Of a stretch of DNA of 64,000 bases, positions 43,411 to 53,333 are shown piece by piece. The DNA is from an uncultured Croceitalea sp. Lineage in GTDB: Bacteria > Bacteroidota > Bacteroidia > Flavobacteriales > Flavobacteriaceae. The first letter of the stretch is position 1. Every line of letters starts with the position of its first letter. Below the pieces are notes generated by a model. It had not been told where the DNA came from. It ran no database searches and worked only from the letters and a program-made list of their open reading frames with translations. Location: the NCBI GenBank assembly GCA_947494805.1, contig CANLWK010000001.1, forward strand, positions 930,001 through 994,000, in the 5' to 3' direction. The translations under genes and the position numbers were made by a program.

Positions 43411-46119
43411 ATGAAGAAGAAAAAGAAAAGAATCCTGAAGATTTCAGGAACAGTTTTAGTTGTTTTATTGGGTGTTCTAATTGCTGTTCCCTTTTTTCTT
43501 GAAGGTAAGATAGCCACCCTGATCAAGAACAAGGTCAACCAAAATATCAATGCAACTCTTGATTTTGAAGAGGCGAGTCTTAACCTTATCAAGAGCTTTC
43601 CAGATGCGTATGTTGATTTAAAAGGCATTGCATTGGTCAATAAGGCACCTTTTGAAGGAGACACCTTATTTTCTTCAGGTGACTTGGCTTTGGAAATGTC
43701 TATCAAAGAACTCTTCAAAGGTCCCGATGATCCTATTGCCATAAAGAGTTTGGTGTTGAACGATACCAAATTGCATATTAAGATAGATGAACAAGAAAAT
43801 GCGAACTATGATATCACCCTGAAAGAGGAGCCGGTGCCTGCCACAGCTGAAAGCGCAGAAAGTTCAAGTTTTAGCTTTGATTTGAATGGGTATGAAATCA
43901 ATAATGCCGAAATCATTTATGACGACTTTTCTACAGGCATGCATTTGGTCATTTCAGAAATGAACCATTCGGGTACGGGCGACCTATCTTTAGCGAACTC
44001 AAAATTACAAACGAAGACTGATGCGTTGGTTTCTTTTGAGTTGGACAGCACTGCATATTTAGACAAAAACCCCATAGCTTTAGACGCGTTGATAGGTATT
44101 GATCTCAATGAAAATAAATATTCGTTTTTAGACAATAGGGCACTTATCAACCAGTTGGCTTTGGTCTTTGACGGATTTGTGAAAATCAATGAAGACAACC
44201 AAGAGGTCGATATCTCGTTCAAAACCCCGTCTTCTGATTTTAAAAACTTTTTAGCGGTGATTCCGGCGACATATGCCAAAAACATTGAGGCAGTCACCAC
44301 AACCGGTAATTTTGAAGTCAATGGGCAGTTTAATGGTGTGGTAGATGAAGACCATATTCCCACGTTTAAAATCAATATCAATTCAGATAATGCTTCTTTC
44401 AAGTATCCTGACTTACCAAAAAAAGTCAAAAATGTGTTTATCGATACTGAAATCAATAATGATACGGGCATTACTGAAGATACCTATGTCAATATCAATA
44501 GACTTTCTTTTCAAATAGATGAAGATAAATTCAATGTCAATGCCAAAATTCGTGAATTATTGGGCAATACCAGGGTGAATGCCCACGCCGATGGTAAAAT
44601 GAACTTAGCAAACATTTCAAAGGCCTATCCGGTGCCTGACGATTTTAATTTGTCAGGTCTGTTAACTGCGGACCTGACCACAGCCTTTGACATGGTATCC
44701 GTTGAAAACAAGCAGTATGAAAAGACAAAAACCAGTGGTGCCTTAAACTTGTCTGATTTTAAATACAGTTCAGACGAATTAAAACATCCTATTGAGCTTG
44801 AGAATACGGCGGTGACCTTTAATCCGACCACTGTTACGTTGAATGCCTTTGATGGCAAAATGGGCCGGACTGATTTTAAAGCTTCTGGCACATTGAACAA
44901 TCTTTTAGGTTTCTTGTTCAATGATGAAACCATAGAAGGTGATTTTAAACTACGTTCTGATACGTTTGCCCTGAATGACTTTATGGTTGATGAATCTGAG
45001 GATGAAAACGGTGGAAATGGAGAAACACCTGTTGATGAGCGAATTAAAATACCATCTTTTTTAGATTGTACCATAGATGCTGCCACGGCCAATGTGATTT
45101 ATGATAACCTAAACCTTAAGAATGTCTCAGGGCAACTGCGCATCAAAGATGAAACAGCGACCCTTGAGAATATGAGCGCCGATTTGTTCGATGGCAAAAT
45201 GCGCTTCAATGGTGCTGTTTCTACAAAAAGTGAGGTGTCGACCTTTGATATGGCCCTCGGAATGGAAAGCTTCAAGATTTCAGAATCGTTTAAGGCACTT
45301 GATTTATTCAAAGTGTTGGCACCGGTTGCAAATGCCATACAGGGTAAATTGAACTCTGATGTTAAAATTTCTGGTAACCTTAAAGATGACATGACACCAA
45401 ATTTAGCTACACTCACTGGTAATCTGGTGGGTGAATTATTGGCTACAAAGGTAAATGCCAAAGAAGCTCCGGTGTTGAGCGCACTGAACAACAACTTGGC
45501 GTTCATAGATTTTGATGCGTTGGATATAGAAAACTTAAAAACAGCACTGTCATTTTCTGGAGGGAAGGTTCAGGTAAAACCGTTTGACATCAAGTATAAG
45601 GATGTTGCCATAACCATCACCGGTAGCCATACTTTTGATAAACAGTTGCAATATACCGCCACCTTAGACGTGCCTGCAAAATATTTGGGCAGCGAAGTGG
45701 GCAACTTGATTGCGAAAACCGATGATTCAAGTTTAGAAGATTTGACCATACCCGTGACCGCCAATATTGGTGGTGCGTATACAAGTCCTACTGTAAAAAC
45801 AGATTTGACTTCTGGCGTGAAGTCATTGACAGCACAATTGGTTGAAATTCAAAAACAAAAATTGGTCAATGAAGGTAAGGACAAGGCCAAAGACCTACTT
45901 GGCGGTTTATTGGGTAATTCAAAGGACACCACCGCCACAGATTCGACCAAGACATCAGCTACCAAAATTTTGGGAAATCTACTGAGTGGTCAAAAGAAAG
46001 ACTCGGTTAAAACCGATACCACCCAAAAGAAAGATGCCGTCAAAGATGCCGCTACCAATATTTTAGGTGGGCTTTTGGGCAAAAAGAAGAAAAAGGATAC
46101 TACAAAACAAGAGAATTAA
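43411..46119 (+). CDS. AsmA family outer-membrane assembly/lipid transport protein
   Basis: 902 residues. A basic N-terminus and one transmembrane helix (ISGTVLVVLLGVLIAVPFF) are followed by a long periplasmic beta-rich region with AsmA features at both ends (DFEEASLNLIKSFPDAYVDLKG near the start; AsmA_2-type repeats to about 820). AsmA relatives bridge the envelope and move phospholipid. The last 80 residues are low-complexity and Lys/Thr-rich, containing LLGGLLGN, ILGNLLSG and ILGGLLGKKKKK repeats. It is convergent with the DUF2797 gene 29 bp away. Confidence 0.9.
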   Translation: MKKKKKRILKISGTVLVVLLGVLIAVPFFLEGKIATLIKNKVNQNINATLDFEEASLNLIKSFPDAYVDLKGIALVNKAPFEGDTLFSSGDLALEMSIKELFKGPDDPIAIKSLVLNDTKLHIKIDEQENANYDITLKEEPVPATAESAESSSFSFDLNGYEINNAEIIYDDFSTGMHLVISEMNHSGTGDLSLANSKLQTKTDALVSFELDSTAYLDKNPIALDALIGIDLNENKYSFLDNRALINQLALVFDGFVKINEDNQEVDISFKTPSSDFKNFLAVIPATYAKNIEAVTTTGNFEVNGQFNGVVDEDHIPTFKININSDNASFKYPDLPKKVKNVFIDTEINNDTGITEDTYVNINRLSFQIDEDKFNVNAKIRELLGNTRVNAHADGKMNLANISKAYPVPDDFNLSGLLTADLTTAFDMVSVENKQYEKTKTSGALNLSDFKYSSDELKHPIELENTAVTFNPTTVTLNAFDGKMGRTDFKASGTLNNLLGFLFNDETIEGDFKLRSDTFALNDFMVDESEDENGGNGETPVDERIKIPSFLDCTIDAATANVIYDNLNLKNVSGQLRIKDETATLENMSADLFDGKMRFNGAVSTKSEVSTFDMALGMESFKISESFKALDLFKVLAPVANAIQGKLNSDVKISGNLKDDMTPNLATLTGNLVGELLATKVNAKEAPVLSALNNNLAFIDFDALDIENLKTALSFSGGKVQVKPFDIKYKDVAITITGSHTFDKQLQYTATLDVPAKYLGSEVGNLIAKTDDSSLEDLTIPVTANIGGAYTSPTVKTDLTSGVKSLTAQLVEIQKQKLVNEGKDKAKDLLGGLLGNSKDTTATDSTKTSATKILGNLLSGQKKDSVKTDTTQKKDAVKDAATNILGGLLGKKKKKDTTKQEN

Positions 46120-46148
46120 TGTTGAGCAAGTACTACCAACTTTTGTAA

Positions 46149-46943
46149 TCATTTAATAGCGATTCCCACATATAGGCCTTCATTTGCACGAACATTAAAA
46201 ACGGTATTGTCTTCAAAGATGAGGTATTGCCCCTTAATACCTTTTAAAACTCCACTATAAGAGGGTGTTTTGGTCAGGTTTAGACTCTGGACCTTTTCAG
46301 GATATTGTAGTACAGGAAATTCAAGATGCGTTTCTGAATTGGAAGCAATGAAGTATTCCTTGGCCTCTTCAGGAATAAAACTCCTTAACTTGTCGCGCCA
46401 TTCGACCAAATCAACATCTTCAATATTATTTTTTAACATTTTTTGCCAGCTGGTCTTATCACTAACGTGAGCTTTTAAGGCAACCTCAGTGATACCAGCT
46501 AAATAGCGATTTGGCACTTCTACTATTTCAATGGCTTCATGTGCCCCCTGATCGATCCATCTAGTGGGCACTTGCGTTTTTCGGGTGACGCCCACTTTTA
46601 CATTGCTGCTATTGGCCAAATAAACGATATGTGGTTGCAGCTGCATGCGTTTTTCGTATTCAAGATCACGATCTTCTTTGTCCAAATGAGCTGTGCTCAA
46701 TTCAGGTTTCATAATCCAGTCACCCGCAGCTGGTGTTTCAAAAAAACATGATTTGCAAAAACCTTGACGGTAAATTGGGCGGTCATTGCCGCAGTTCAGG
46801 CATTGGTATTTTATAAAATCAATTTGTAAGGTTTTGCCCAAGGCTTGATTAAAGTTGATAAAATCATCTTCAAAAACCAAAAAGTACTGAATAGGATGCC
46901 CTATTTCGGTTCGCATTTTACGCAAAACACCTTCGTATAACAT
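46149..46943 (-). CDS. DUF2797 domain protein with zinc-ribbon Cys pairs
   Basis: 264 residues from ATG 46943 (another Met at codon 10 is possible). A CxxC-x(n)-CxxC metal site (CLNCGNDRPIYRQGFCKSC, near 47-65) is typical of DUF2797 proteins, whose function is unknown. Further conserved parts are VYLANSSNVKVGVTRKTQVP (GIY-YIG-like segment) and TRWIDQGAHEAI. The protein is cytoplasmic. It is divergent from the GH3-family gene, with a short shared upstream region of 36-75 bp. Confidence 0.9.
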   Translation of the reverse strand: MLYEGVLRKMRTEIGHPIQYFLVFEDDFINFNQALGKTLQIDFIKYQCLNCGNDRPIYRQGFCKSCFFETPAAGDWIMKPELSTAHLDKEDRDLEYEKRMQLQPHIVYLANSSNVKVGVTRKTQVPTRWIDQGAHEAIEIVEVPNRYLAGITEVALKAHVSDKTSWQKMLKNNIEDVDLVEWRDKLRSFIPEEAKEYFIASNSETHLEFPVLQYPEKVQSLNLTKTPSYSGVLKGIKGQYLIFEDNTVFNVRANEGLYVGIAIK

Positions 46944-47018
46944 AGGTATATTTCTAAATTATGAATTCGTATTTTAGCTATGGAGCTCTTTACGCTTTAC
47001 GCACTAAATATACCTAAA

Positions 47019-48548
47019 ATGCCAATACCATTATTCAATTCTATTGCTTCTTGGCTGCTTAAAAAGCGCTATCATCAGATAGAGTTGTTTTTAAAGTATC
47101 CGGTCGATGTGCAGAAAGAAGTACTCACACAGTTGGTGGCCTTTGCTGAAGATACGGCCATAGGGAAAGAACACGGTTTTGAATCCATAAAATCTTACGA
47201 AACATTTGCCGAACGGGTTCCTATTGTAAATTATGAAACGGTCGCGCCCATGATCGAGCGTACCAGAAAAGGGGAACAAAATCTATTTTGGCCCACACAT
47301 ATCAAGTGGTTCGCCAAAAGTAGTGGTACGACCAATGCAAAAAGTAAGTTCATTCCGGTTAGCACAGAGGCGTTGGAAGATTGCCATTATAAGTCGGGTA
47401 AAGATCTTTTGTGCCTGTATTTGAACAACAATGAAAACTCACAGTTGTTTACAGGTAAGAGTTTGCGCTTGGGAGGTAGTAAAGAACTGTACGAAGACAA
47501 TGGCACTTTTTTTGGAGATCTATCGGCTATCTTGATTGATAATATGCCTTTATGGGCAGAGTATAGCAGTACACCCAGTAACAAAGTGTCTTTAATGAGT
47601 GAATGGGAGTCTAAGCTTGAGGCCATCATTGAAGAGAGTATTAAAGAGAATGTGACCAGTCTAGCTGGTGTGCCTTCATGGATGTTGGTATTGCTGAACA
47701 ATGTAATCGAACGCACTGGCAAAAACCATTTGTTCGAGCTTTGGGAAAACCTTGAGGTATACTTTCACGGGGGCGTTAGTTTTGCACCGTATAGAGAGCA
47801 ATATAGAAAGTTATTGCCTCGAAAGCGGTTTAATTATTACGAGACTTATAATGCGTCAGAGGGCTTTTTCGGAATTCAGGACCGCAATAATTCTGAAGAT
47901 TTGTTACTGATGTTGGATTACGGAATTTTTTACGAGTTTATTCCCATGAATGCCTATGGTTTACAAGAAGAACGGGCCATACCCATTTGGGAGGTAAGGA
48001 CTGGCGTGAACTATGCAATCATCATTACGACCAATGCCGGACTTTGGCGTTATAAAATAGGGGACACAGTACGTTTTACATCTTTGACCCCCTTTCGGAT
48101 ACGTATTACGGGCCGCACCAAACATCACATTAACGCTTTTGGAGAAGAGTTGATCATTGAAAATGCAGAAGAAGCGTTAAAGCGTGTGTGTATCAAAACC
48201 GGAGCAGAAATTAAAGAGTATACAGCTGCACCAATCTTTATGAAGGATAATGAAAAAGGGGCGCATGAATGGATTATAGAATTTAGAAAACCGCCTGAAA
48301 ACTTAGGCTACTTCACCGAAATTTTAGATAATACGTTGAAGTCATTAAATTCTGATTATGAAGCCAAACGCTACAATAACATCACTTTACGTATGCCAAA
48401 AGTGCATGTGGCCCGTGAGAATCTTTTCTATGACTGGTTAAAAACCAAGAATAAATTGGGTGGTCAACATAAAATTCCACGATTGTCGAACGACAGAAGT
48501 TATTTAGAGGAACTATTAAAGATGTCGGTCACCGCCCACCAGCTTTGA
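47019..48548 (+). CDS. GH3 auxin-responsive promoter family protein (putative acyl-amido synthetase)
   Basis: About 509 residues from ATG 47019 (MPIPLFNSIASWLLKKR, the usual N-terminus); ATG 46980 would add 13 residues. The adenylation motifs are present: FAKSSGTTNAKSKFIPVS (ATP/AMP loop), YYETYNASEGFFGIQD and WRYKIGDTVRFTS, with RITGRTKHHINAFGEELI near the end. Plant GH3 enzymes join acyl acids to amino acids; bacterial members are uncharacterised. A cytoplasmic acid-activating role is inferred. It shares an upstream region with the DUF2797 gene. Confidence 0.9.
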   Translation: MPIPLFNSIASWLLKKRYHQIELFLKYPVDVQKEVLTQLVAFAEDTAIGKEHGFESIKSYETFAERVPIVNYETVAPMIERTRKGEQNLFWPTHIKWFAKSSGTTNAKSKFIPVSTEALEDCHYKSGKDLLCLYLNNNENSQLFTGKSLRLGGSKELYEDNGTFFGDLSAILIDNMPLWAEYSSTPSNKVSLMSEWESKLEAIIEESIKENVTSLAGVPSWMLVLLNNVIERTGKNHLFELWENLEVYFHGGVSFAPYREQYRKLLPRKRFNYYETYNASEGFFGIQDRNNSEDLLLMLDYGIFYEFIPMNAYGLQEERAIPIWEVRTGVNYAIIITTNAGLWRYKIGDTVRFTSLTPFRIRITGRTKHHINAFGEELIIENAEEALKRVCIKTGAEIKEYTAAPIFMKDNEKGAHEWIIEFRKPPENLGYFTEILDNTLKSLNSDYEAKRYNNITLRMPKVHVARENLFYDWLKTKNKLGGQHKIPRLSNDRSYLEELLKMSVTAHQL

Positions 48549-48600
48549 TTTTCTCACGGTTTATCATGATAAAATAGAAGAACTAAGGATTTTTGAATTT

Positions 48601-48618
48601 TACGAAAACGTTTTCGTA
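48601..48618. promoter_or_regulatory. Perfect 18-bp palindrome, possible LacI-type operator
   Basis: TACGAAAACGTTTTCGTA is a perfect palindrome with a central CG, the layout of LacI/GalR family operators. It lies 53 bp after the GH3-family stop and 132 bp before the ATG at 48750. No LacI-type gene is in the window. A transcription terminator is less likely because there is no loop or T run. Confidence 0.5.
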
Positions 48619-48749
48619 GAAAATGACCACTCGTCGAACAAAATTTGAAATTGAACCAATAAATAAGGAATTCTGCCGTTAAAGATGGAAGTTTGGTCTA
48701 AACAGTTCCCAACTCTTGTTAATTATAAAGAACCAAACAGTGTAAAGTT

Positions 48750-49289
48750 ATGGCAGAAAAATTACTCGTCTTATCAGATATGTGGGGAGTCAAAAAAGGA
48801 CTTTGGATTACCTCATACTTCGGTTACCTTCAACAGTATTATGATATTCAGTTTATTGATTGCCAGCAATTGGCCAACATTGATGAACTGGTCAATACCG
48901 AAGAAAACCTGCATAAGGCTTTTGTTGATGGAGGCATTGATACCGCAGTGGCCCATTTGTTAAAGAAGAATATTGGACCTTGTCACGTATTGGCATTTAG
49001 TACCGGCGGAACTATCGCTTGGAAAGCCGGACTTAAAGGATTTTCAATGAAATCATTGACCGCAGTATCAGCAACGCGTATTAGATTTGAGAATGAGCGC
49101 CCTGACAACGAAATAGATTTAATTTATGGGGAATGCGATGAGTTCAAACCAGGAATGAAATGGGCGAAAGAAGTTGGTGTGGATTTGAACGTCATATCCA
49201 ATTTTGGACATGAACTATATTCTGATGAAAAAATCATTGCGGATGTCTGTATGGAGCTGTTGGGCAAAGTCACACGAAAAGCAGTGTAA
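48750..49289 (+). CDS. Small alpha/beta hydrolase fold protein
   Basis: 179 residues, short for the fold. The nucleophile elbow is LAFSTGG (Ser near 104), a late Asp-containing strand reads DLIYGECDEFKPG, and a His sits in SNFGHELYSDE, so a Ser-Asp-His triad is possible. The usual first strands and HG oxyanion motif are reduced (LLVLSDMWGVKKGLW). The substrate is unknown and no signal peptide is seen. It follows a perfect palindrome at 48601 and ends just before a two-way terminator. Confidence 0.75.
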   Translation: MAEKLLVLSDMWGVKKGLWITSYFGYLQQYYDIQFIDCQQLANIDELVNTEENLHKAFVDGGIDTAVAHLLKKNIGPCHVLAFSTGGTIAWKAGLKGFSMKSLTAVSATRIRFENERPDNEIDLIYGECDEFKPGMKWAKEVGVDLNVISNFGHELYSDEKIIADVCMELLGKVTRKAV

Positions 49290-49305
49290 TCACGATTTAA
49301 GATAA

Positions 49306-49340
49306 AATAAAAAAGGGAGCTATTAGCTCCCTTTTTTATT
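49306..49340. terminator. Bidirectional terminator between the hydrolase and clpX
   Basis: A 16-bp perfect inverted repeat (49306-49321 and 49325-49340) has GGGAGCT/AGCTCCC at its core, an ATT loop, and A6/T6 outer arms. It can terminate both converging genes. Confidence 0.9.
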
Positions 49341-49351
49341 TGCTTTTGATG

Positions 49352-50587
49352 TTAAGAGACCGCTTTTAATTTTTTGATGGTCTCGTAAGACAACTTTTCC
49401 TCGGCATAGGCCTTGGTCACTTTAAACTCTTTTTCTTCGCTACTGGGCAAAGTGAACATAGCATCGGTAAACACGGCCTCGCAGAGTGAGCGAAGTCCTC
49501 TTGCCCCAAGTTTATATTCCACTGCTTTATTCACAATATAGTTAAGAGCTTGTTCTGTGATGCTAAAAGTAATATCATCCATAGCGAACAACTTTTCATA
49601 CTGTTTGATGATCGCATTTTTAGGCTCGGTAAGTATGGCCCTTAATGTTTTATTGTCTAAGGGATTCATATGGGTCAATACCGGCAGTCGACCAATGATT
49701 TCAGGAATCAATCCGAATTCTTTTAAATCCTTGGGAATGATATACTGTAATATATTGGTGTTATCGAGATTGTCCTCTGCTTTCGACGCACTATACCCAA
49801 CGGCCTGCATGTTCAAGCGTTTGGTGATGATGCGTTCAATACCGTCAAAAGCACCACCTGCAACAAAAAGAATGTTTTCGGTATTTACCTCAATAAATTT
49901 TTGATCTGGATGCTTTCGTCCACCTTTTGGTGGAACATTTACGACAGTACCCTCCAACAATTTTAAAAGGCCCTGTTGTACACCTTCACCAGAAACGTCA
50001 CGTGTAATGGATGGATTATCACTTTTACGGGCAATTTTATCAATCTCATCAATAAATACAATACCGCGTTCGGCCTTCTCCAAATTATAATCTGCTGCTT
50101 GTAATAATCGGGTAAGTATACTTTCAACGTCTTCACCAACATACCCCGCCTCAGTCAATACTGTGGCATCAACTATGGCCAAAGGCACATTCAGCATGCG
50201 AGCAATGGTCTTGGCCATTAAGGTTTTACCAGTGCCTGTTTGCCCGACCATTACGATATTGCTTTTTTGAATCTCTATCTCGTCATCGGTGTTTTTGGGC
50301 TGTAAAAGTCTTTTATAGTGATTATATACTGCGACCGAAAGTACTTTTTTGGTACGTTCTTGCCCAATAACGAAGGTGTCCAAAAAACCTTTGATTTCCA
50401 TTGGTTTTTTTAAAACCAATTCAGAAGAAAGATCGTTTGTCTTTGACTGCTTTGATTCTTCAGCAACAATGCTGTGCGCTTGTTCTATACAACGGTCGCA
50501 AATATGAGCATCTAAACCAGCAATCAAAAGATTGGTTTCAGGCTTTTTCCTTCCGCAAAATGAGCATTCTAAATTTTCCTTGGCCAT
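49352..50587 (-). CDS. clpX: ATP-dependent Clp protease ATP-binding subunit ClpX
   Basis: 411 residues. An N-terminal zinc-binding domain has CSFCG and ICDRC. The AAA+ core has Walker A GQTGTGKT, Walker [12 protein letters not shown], pore and sensor motifs, and LGARGLRSL (sensor 2) near the C-terminus. It unfolds tagged proteins and feeds them to ClpP. It is the third gene of tig-clpP-clpX on the minus strand, 95 bp after clpP, and ends at a strong two-way terminator. Confidence 0.97.
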   Translation of the reverse strand: MAKENLECSFCGRKKPETNLLIAGLDAHICDRCIEQAHSIVAEESKQSKTNDLSSELVLKKPMEIKGFLDTFVIGQERTKKVLSVAVYNHYKRLLQPKNTDDEIEIQKSNIVMVGQTGTGKTLMAKTIARMLNVPLAIVDATVLTEAGYVGEDVESILTRLLQAADYNLEKAERGIVFIDEIDKIARKSDNPSITRDVSGEGVQQGLLKLLEGTVVNVPPKGGRKHPDQKFIEVNTENILFVAGGAFDGIERIITKRLNMQAVGYSASKAEDNLDNTNILQYIIPKDLKEFGLIPEIIGRLPVLTHMNPLDNKTLRAILTEPKNAIIKQYEKLFAMDDITFSITEQALNYIVNKAVEYKLGARGLRSLCEAVFTDAMFTLPSSEEKEFKVTKAYAEEKLSYETIKKLKAVS

Positions 50588-50682
50588 ACCTAAAATAAAA
50601 GTTCTTGTTCAGCTAACGGAAAAAACACCTTTTTGGTTTGTTTGGTTCGGTAACTTTTTCCGCTATAATTAGTTCGAAAAGC

Positions 50683-51360
50683 CTAGCGCTCCCTTACTAA
50701 TATTTCATCTATCATGCCGTAAGACTTAGCTTCATCGGCTTTCATCCAATAATCACGGTCACTATCTTCATAAACTTTATCGTAGGTCTGTCCAGAATGA
50801 TTGGCGATAATTTGATAAAGTTCTTCCTTTAATTTTAGAATTTCCTTGGCAGTAATTTCAATATCGCTTGCTTGACCTTGGGCACCGCCCATAGGTTGGT
50901 GGATCATTACTCTTGAATGCGTAAGCCCGCTGCGTTTACCTTTTTCACCCGCACATAAAAGCACTGCACCCATTGAAGCAGCCATACCTGTGCAAATGGT
51001 CGCTACATCAGGCTTTATGAACTGCATGGTGTCATAAATACCTAGACCGGCGTAAACGCTTCCGCCTGGGGAATTGATATAAATGGAAATGTCTTTTGAT
51101 GCATCTGTACTTTCTAAGAACAATAACTGGGCCTGCACAATATTGGCAACCTGATCGTTGATACCTGTACCCAAGAATATGATACGATCCATCATCAAAC
51201 GAGAGAAAACGTCGAATACCGCAATATTCATTTGACGTTCTTCAATGATATTTGGCGTAAGGTTTACAGGATACATACTACTCACAATTTGATCATAGTA
51301 CATACTGTTGATGCCCTGGTGTTTGGTAGCGTATTTCTTAAATTCTTTTCCGTAATCCAT
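50683..51360 (-). CDS. clpP: ATP-dependent Clp protease proteolytic subunit ClpP
   Basis: 225 residues. The serine peptidase triad is visible: Ser119 in [11 protein letters not shown], His144 in [11 protein letters not shown] and an Asp near 189 in [11 protein letters not shown]. The fold forms the tetradecameric chamber served by ClpX, encoded just downstream. The N-terminus is somewhat longer than in E. coli, as is usual for Bacteroidota. The gene lies 86 bp after tig, with a T-tailed hairpin between. Confidence 0.97.
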   Translation of the reverse strand: MDYGKEFKKYATKHQGINSMYYDQIVSSMYPVNLTPNIIEERQMNIAVFDVFSRLMMDRIIFLGTGINDQVANIVQAQLLFLESTDASKDISIYINSPGGSVYAGLGIYDTMQFIKPDVATICTGMAASMGAVLLCAGEKGKRSGLTHSRVMIHQPMGGAQGQASDIEITAKEILKLKEELYQIIANHSGQTYDKVYEDSDRDYWMKADEAKSYGMIDEILVRER

Positions 51361-51392
51361 AGGACTTTTTCACTTGATTTTTTAAACAAAAA

Positions 51393-51423
51393 ACGGTTCT
51401 GAAAGTCAAAATTTCAGAACCGT
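51393..51423 (-). terminator. T-tailed hairpin between tig and clpP
   Basis: 12-bp perfect arms (ACGGTTCTGAAA and its complement) with a 7-base loop, followed on the minus strand by TTTTTTG. It may partly terminate tig transcription or process the message before clpP. Confidence 0.8.
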
Positions 51424-51446
51424 AAAGATACATATTATTTGGGATG

Positions 51447-52769
51447 CTATCCGTAAACCTCTTTTACAAAGTTCTCATAGCTAATTTCTTTAACTTTAAG
51501 ATTTGCTTTCTCTTTGTACAGTTTCAGTAGTTTTTGGCTCATCAACTGTTCTTGCATACGCTTCACTTCATCTTGGTTGCCCATAACACGTGCAGCAATG
51601 TTTTCAAGCTCTTCTTCTTTTGGGTCCAAATGGCCATATTGTGCCATTTGAGACTTGATAAAGCCTTTGGCGAACTCTTTTAGCTCATCAAACTGAACCT
51701 GTATGTCATTGTCATTGATGATCTTACCTTCAATTAATTGATAACGTAGACCTTTTTCCGATTTTTCATATTCTTCTTTGGCTTCATCTTCGCTGATTGG
51801 ATTCTCACCACTTACTTGAATCCATTTTTGAAGAAACTCTGACGGTAACTCAAACTTGGTATCGTCTATCAATTTTTCAGTGATATCGTTCAATAATTTT
51901 TGGTCAGCTTGTTGCTCAAATTGTTTTTCAGAATCTTCTTTGATTCTTTCCTTCAACTCTTTTTCTGACTTTACGGCGTCTTTACCAAAAAGCTTGTCAA
52001 AAAGCTCCTGATTCAATTCAGCCGGCTCGCGCTCGTTGATTTCTTCAATAGTAAATGAAACTTCAATATTCAATTTTTCTGCCTGCTCTTTATTAATGCC
52101 CAAAGCAGCAGGTAGCATATAATCTTCTTTAAAAAGTCCTTTGGTCTTTAAAGAAACCGTTTCGCCAACTTTTTTGCCTACCAGGGTGTCTATGGCCTTT
52201 TTGCTCTTTACTTTCTCAAGTTCTAGTGTCGTTTTGTGTTCAACACCTTCTTCTTCATTTTTAAAAGTACCATTGACCTCAAAGTTTTTGGCAACTTCTG
52301 ATTGAGAGACTATTTTACCATACTGCTTTTGTATACGGTCTACTTGCTCTTCAATCATTTTTTTGTCAGCTACAATTTTGTATTGCGTAATGGCCTTTTT
52401 AGTTTTAACATTGACCTCAAAAGCAGGTGCAAGGCCCAATTCAAATTCAAAGGCCAATTCATCAGCATCCCAATCAAAACTATCTTGCTGTTTTGGAAGT
52501 GGATTGCCAAGAACATCAAGTTTTTCTTCTGTAAGGTATTTGTTCAAATTATCTTGAAGCAATTTGTTCACTTCATCGACCAAGACCGCCTTGCCATATT
52601 GCTTTTTGATGAGGCCCATCGGTACCTGACCTTTTCTGAACCCTGGGATATTGGCTTGCTTTCTGTAATCTTTTAAAATGGTGTCAACCTTATCTTGATA
52701 GTCATCTTTTGTTATGGCTACCTTTACAACTGCATTTAACTCGTCTATTTGTTCTTTCGTAATGTTCAT
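51447..52769 (-). CDS. tig: Trigger factor, ribosome-associated chaperone
   Basis: 440 residues from ATG 52769 (MNITKEQIDELNAVVKV, the usual N-terminus); a TTG at 52793 would add eight residues inside the predicted leader. The ribosome-binding segment IPGFRKGQVP (near 44-53) is followed by a degenerate peptidyl-prolyl isomerase domain and a helical C-terminal chaperone domain. It helps nascent proteins fold. It is first in the tig-clpP-clpX set, the classic bacterial order. Confidence 0.95.
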   Translation of the reverse strand: MNITKEQIDELNAVVKVAITKDDYQDKVDTILKDYRKQANIPGFRKGQVPMGLIKKQYGKAVLVDEVNKLLQDNLNKYLTEEKLDVLGNPLPKQQDSFDWDADELAFEFELGLAPAFEVNVKTKKAITQYKIVADKKMIEEQVDRIQKQYGKIVSQSEVAKNFEVNGTFKNEEEGVEHKTTLELEKVKSKKAIDTLVGKKVGETVSLKTKGLFKEDYMLPAALGINKEQAEKLNIEVSFTIEEINEREPAELNQELFDKLFGKDAVKSEKELKERIKEDSEKQFEQQADQKLLNDITEKLIDDTKFELPSEFLQKWIQVSGENPISEDEAKEEYEKSEKGLRYQLIEGKIINDNDIQVQFDELKEFAKGFIKSQMAQYGHLDPKEEELENIAARVMGNQDEVKRMQEQLMSQKLLKLYKEKANLKVKEISYENFVKEVYG

Positions 52770-52803
52770 TGATGCTCTATTTGCTTTACTCAAAAATGGG
52801 TGG

Positions 52804-52835
52804 CAAAAGTACTATATTTTCTTATGAGCAGCAAG
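52804..52835 (-). promoter_or_regulatory. Predicted promoter of tig
   Basis: On the minus strand TACTTTTG (52811-52804) matches the Bacteroidota TAnnTTTG -7 box, and CTTG (52835-52832) lies 20 bp upstream as a TTTG-like -33 box. Transcription would start about 30 bp before the tig ATG. Confidence 0.55.
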
Positions 52836-52866
52836 TTTTTAATTTGTTGTAAATCAATTCAAAAAC

Positions 52867-53217
52867 TTACTTTTTCTTGTCCTCTTTCAGCAGTGAAAAC
52901 AAAATGGATTGAAGAAACGACAGCAACAAGCTAAAAGCTATGGCCCACAAAACCCCATCTACCTGAAAACCTGGTATGAAATAATCTGCCAGTAAGATAA
53001 TAATGGCATTTATGATCAATAAGAAAAGGCCAAGAGTAACGATGGTCACGGGCAGTGTCAAAATAATCAACAGTGGTTTGACCAAAAAGTTCAATAGACC
53101 CAGCACCAACGCTACAATGATGGCAGTGGTATATGAGTCCACACCGACCCCAGGTAAAACATAAGATAAAATGATAACGGCCAATGCGCTCAATAGAATT
53201 CGAAGTATAAATTTCAT
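52867..53217 (-). CDS. Phage holin family 4-2-like membrane protein (YvlD-type)
   Basis: 116 residues from ATG 53217 (MKFILRILLSALAVIILSYVL); an ATG at 53262 would add 15 residues. Four transmembrane helices with the PGVGVDSYTTAIIVALVLGLLN and KPLLIILTLPVTIVTLGLF segments match the PF04020 family. Despite the family name there is no phage gene nearby, and such proteins are ordinary chromosomal membrane proteins of unknown role. It ends about 100 bp upstream of the tig start region. Confidence 0.85.
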   Translation of the reverse strand: MKFILRILLSALAVIILSYVLPGVGVDSYTTAIIVALVLGLLNFLVKPLLIILTLPVTIVTLGLFLLIINAIIILLADYFIPGFQVDGVLWAIAFSLLLSFLQSILFSLLKEDKKK

Positions 53218-53333
53218 GTGTAATTGGTTTAGATTGAAAAGAATTGCGTGCATAGCAATCACATTACTGCGATTTGCTTTACCCTAAAGTTAGTTTACCT
53301 ATACGATTTTGAAAAATATAAGAAACCAAAACC

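Noticed and set aside
52867-53217. Holin-like gene as a sign of a prophage
   Set aside because: Family name only: no phage structural, integrase or lysis genes are near, and such proteins are widespread chromosomal genes.
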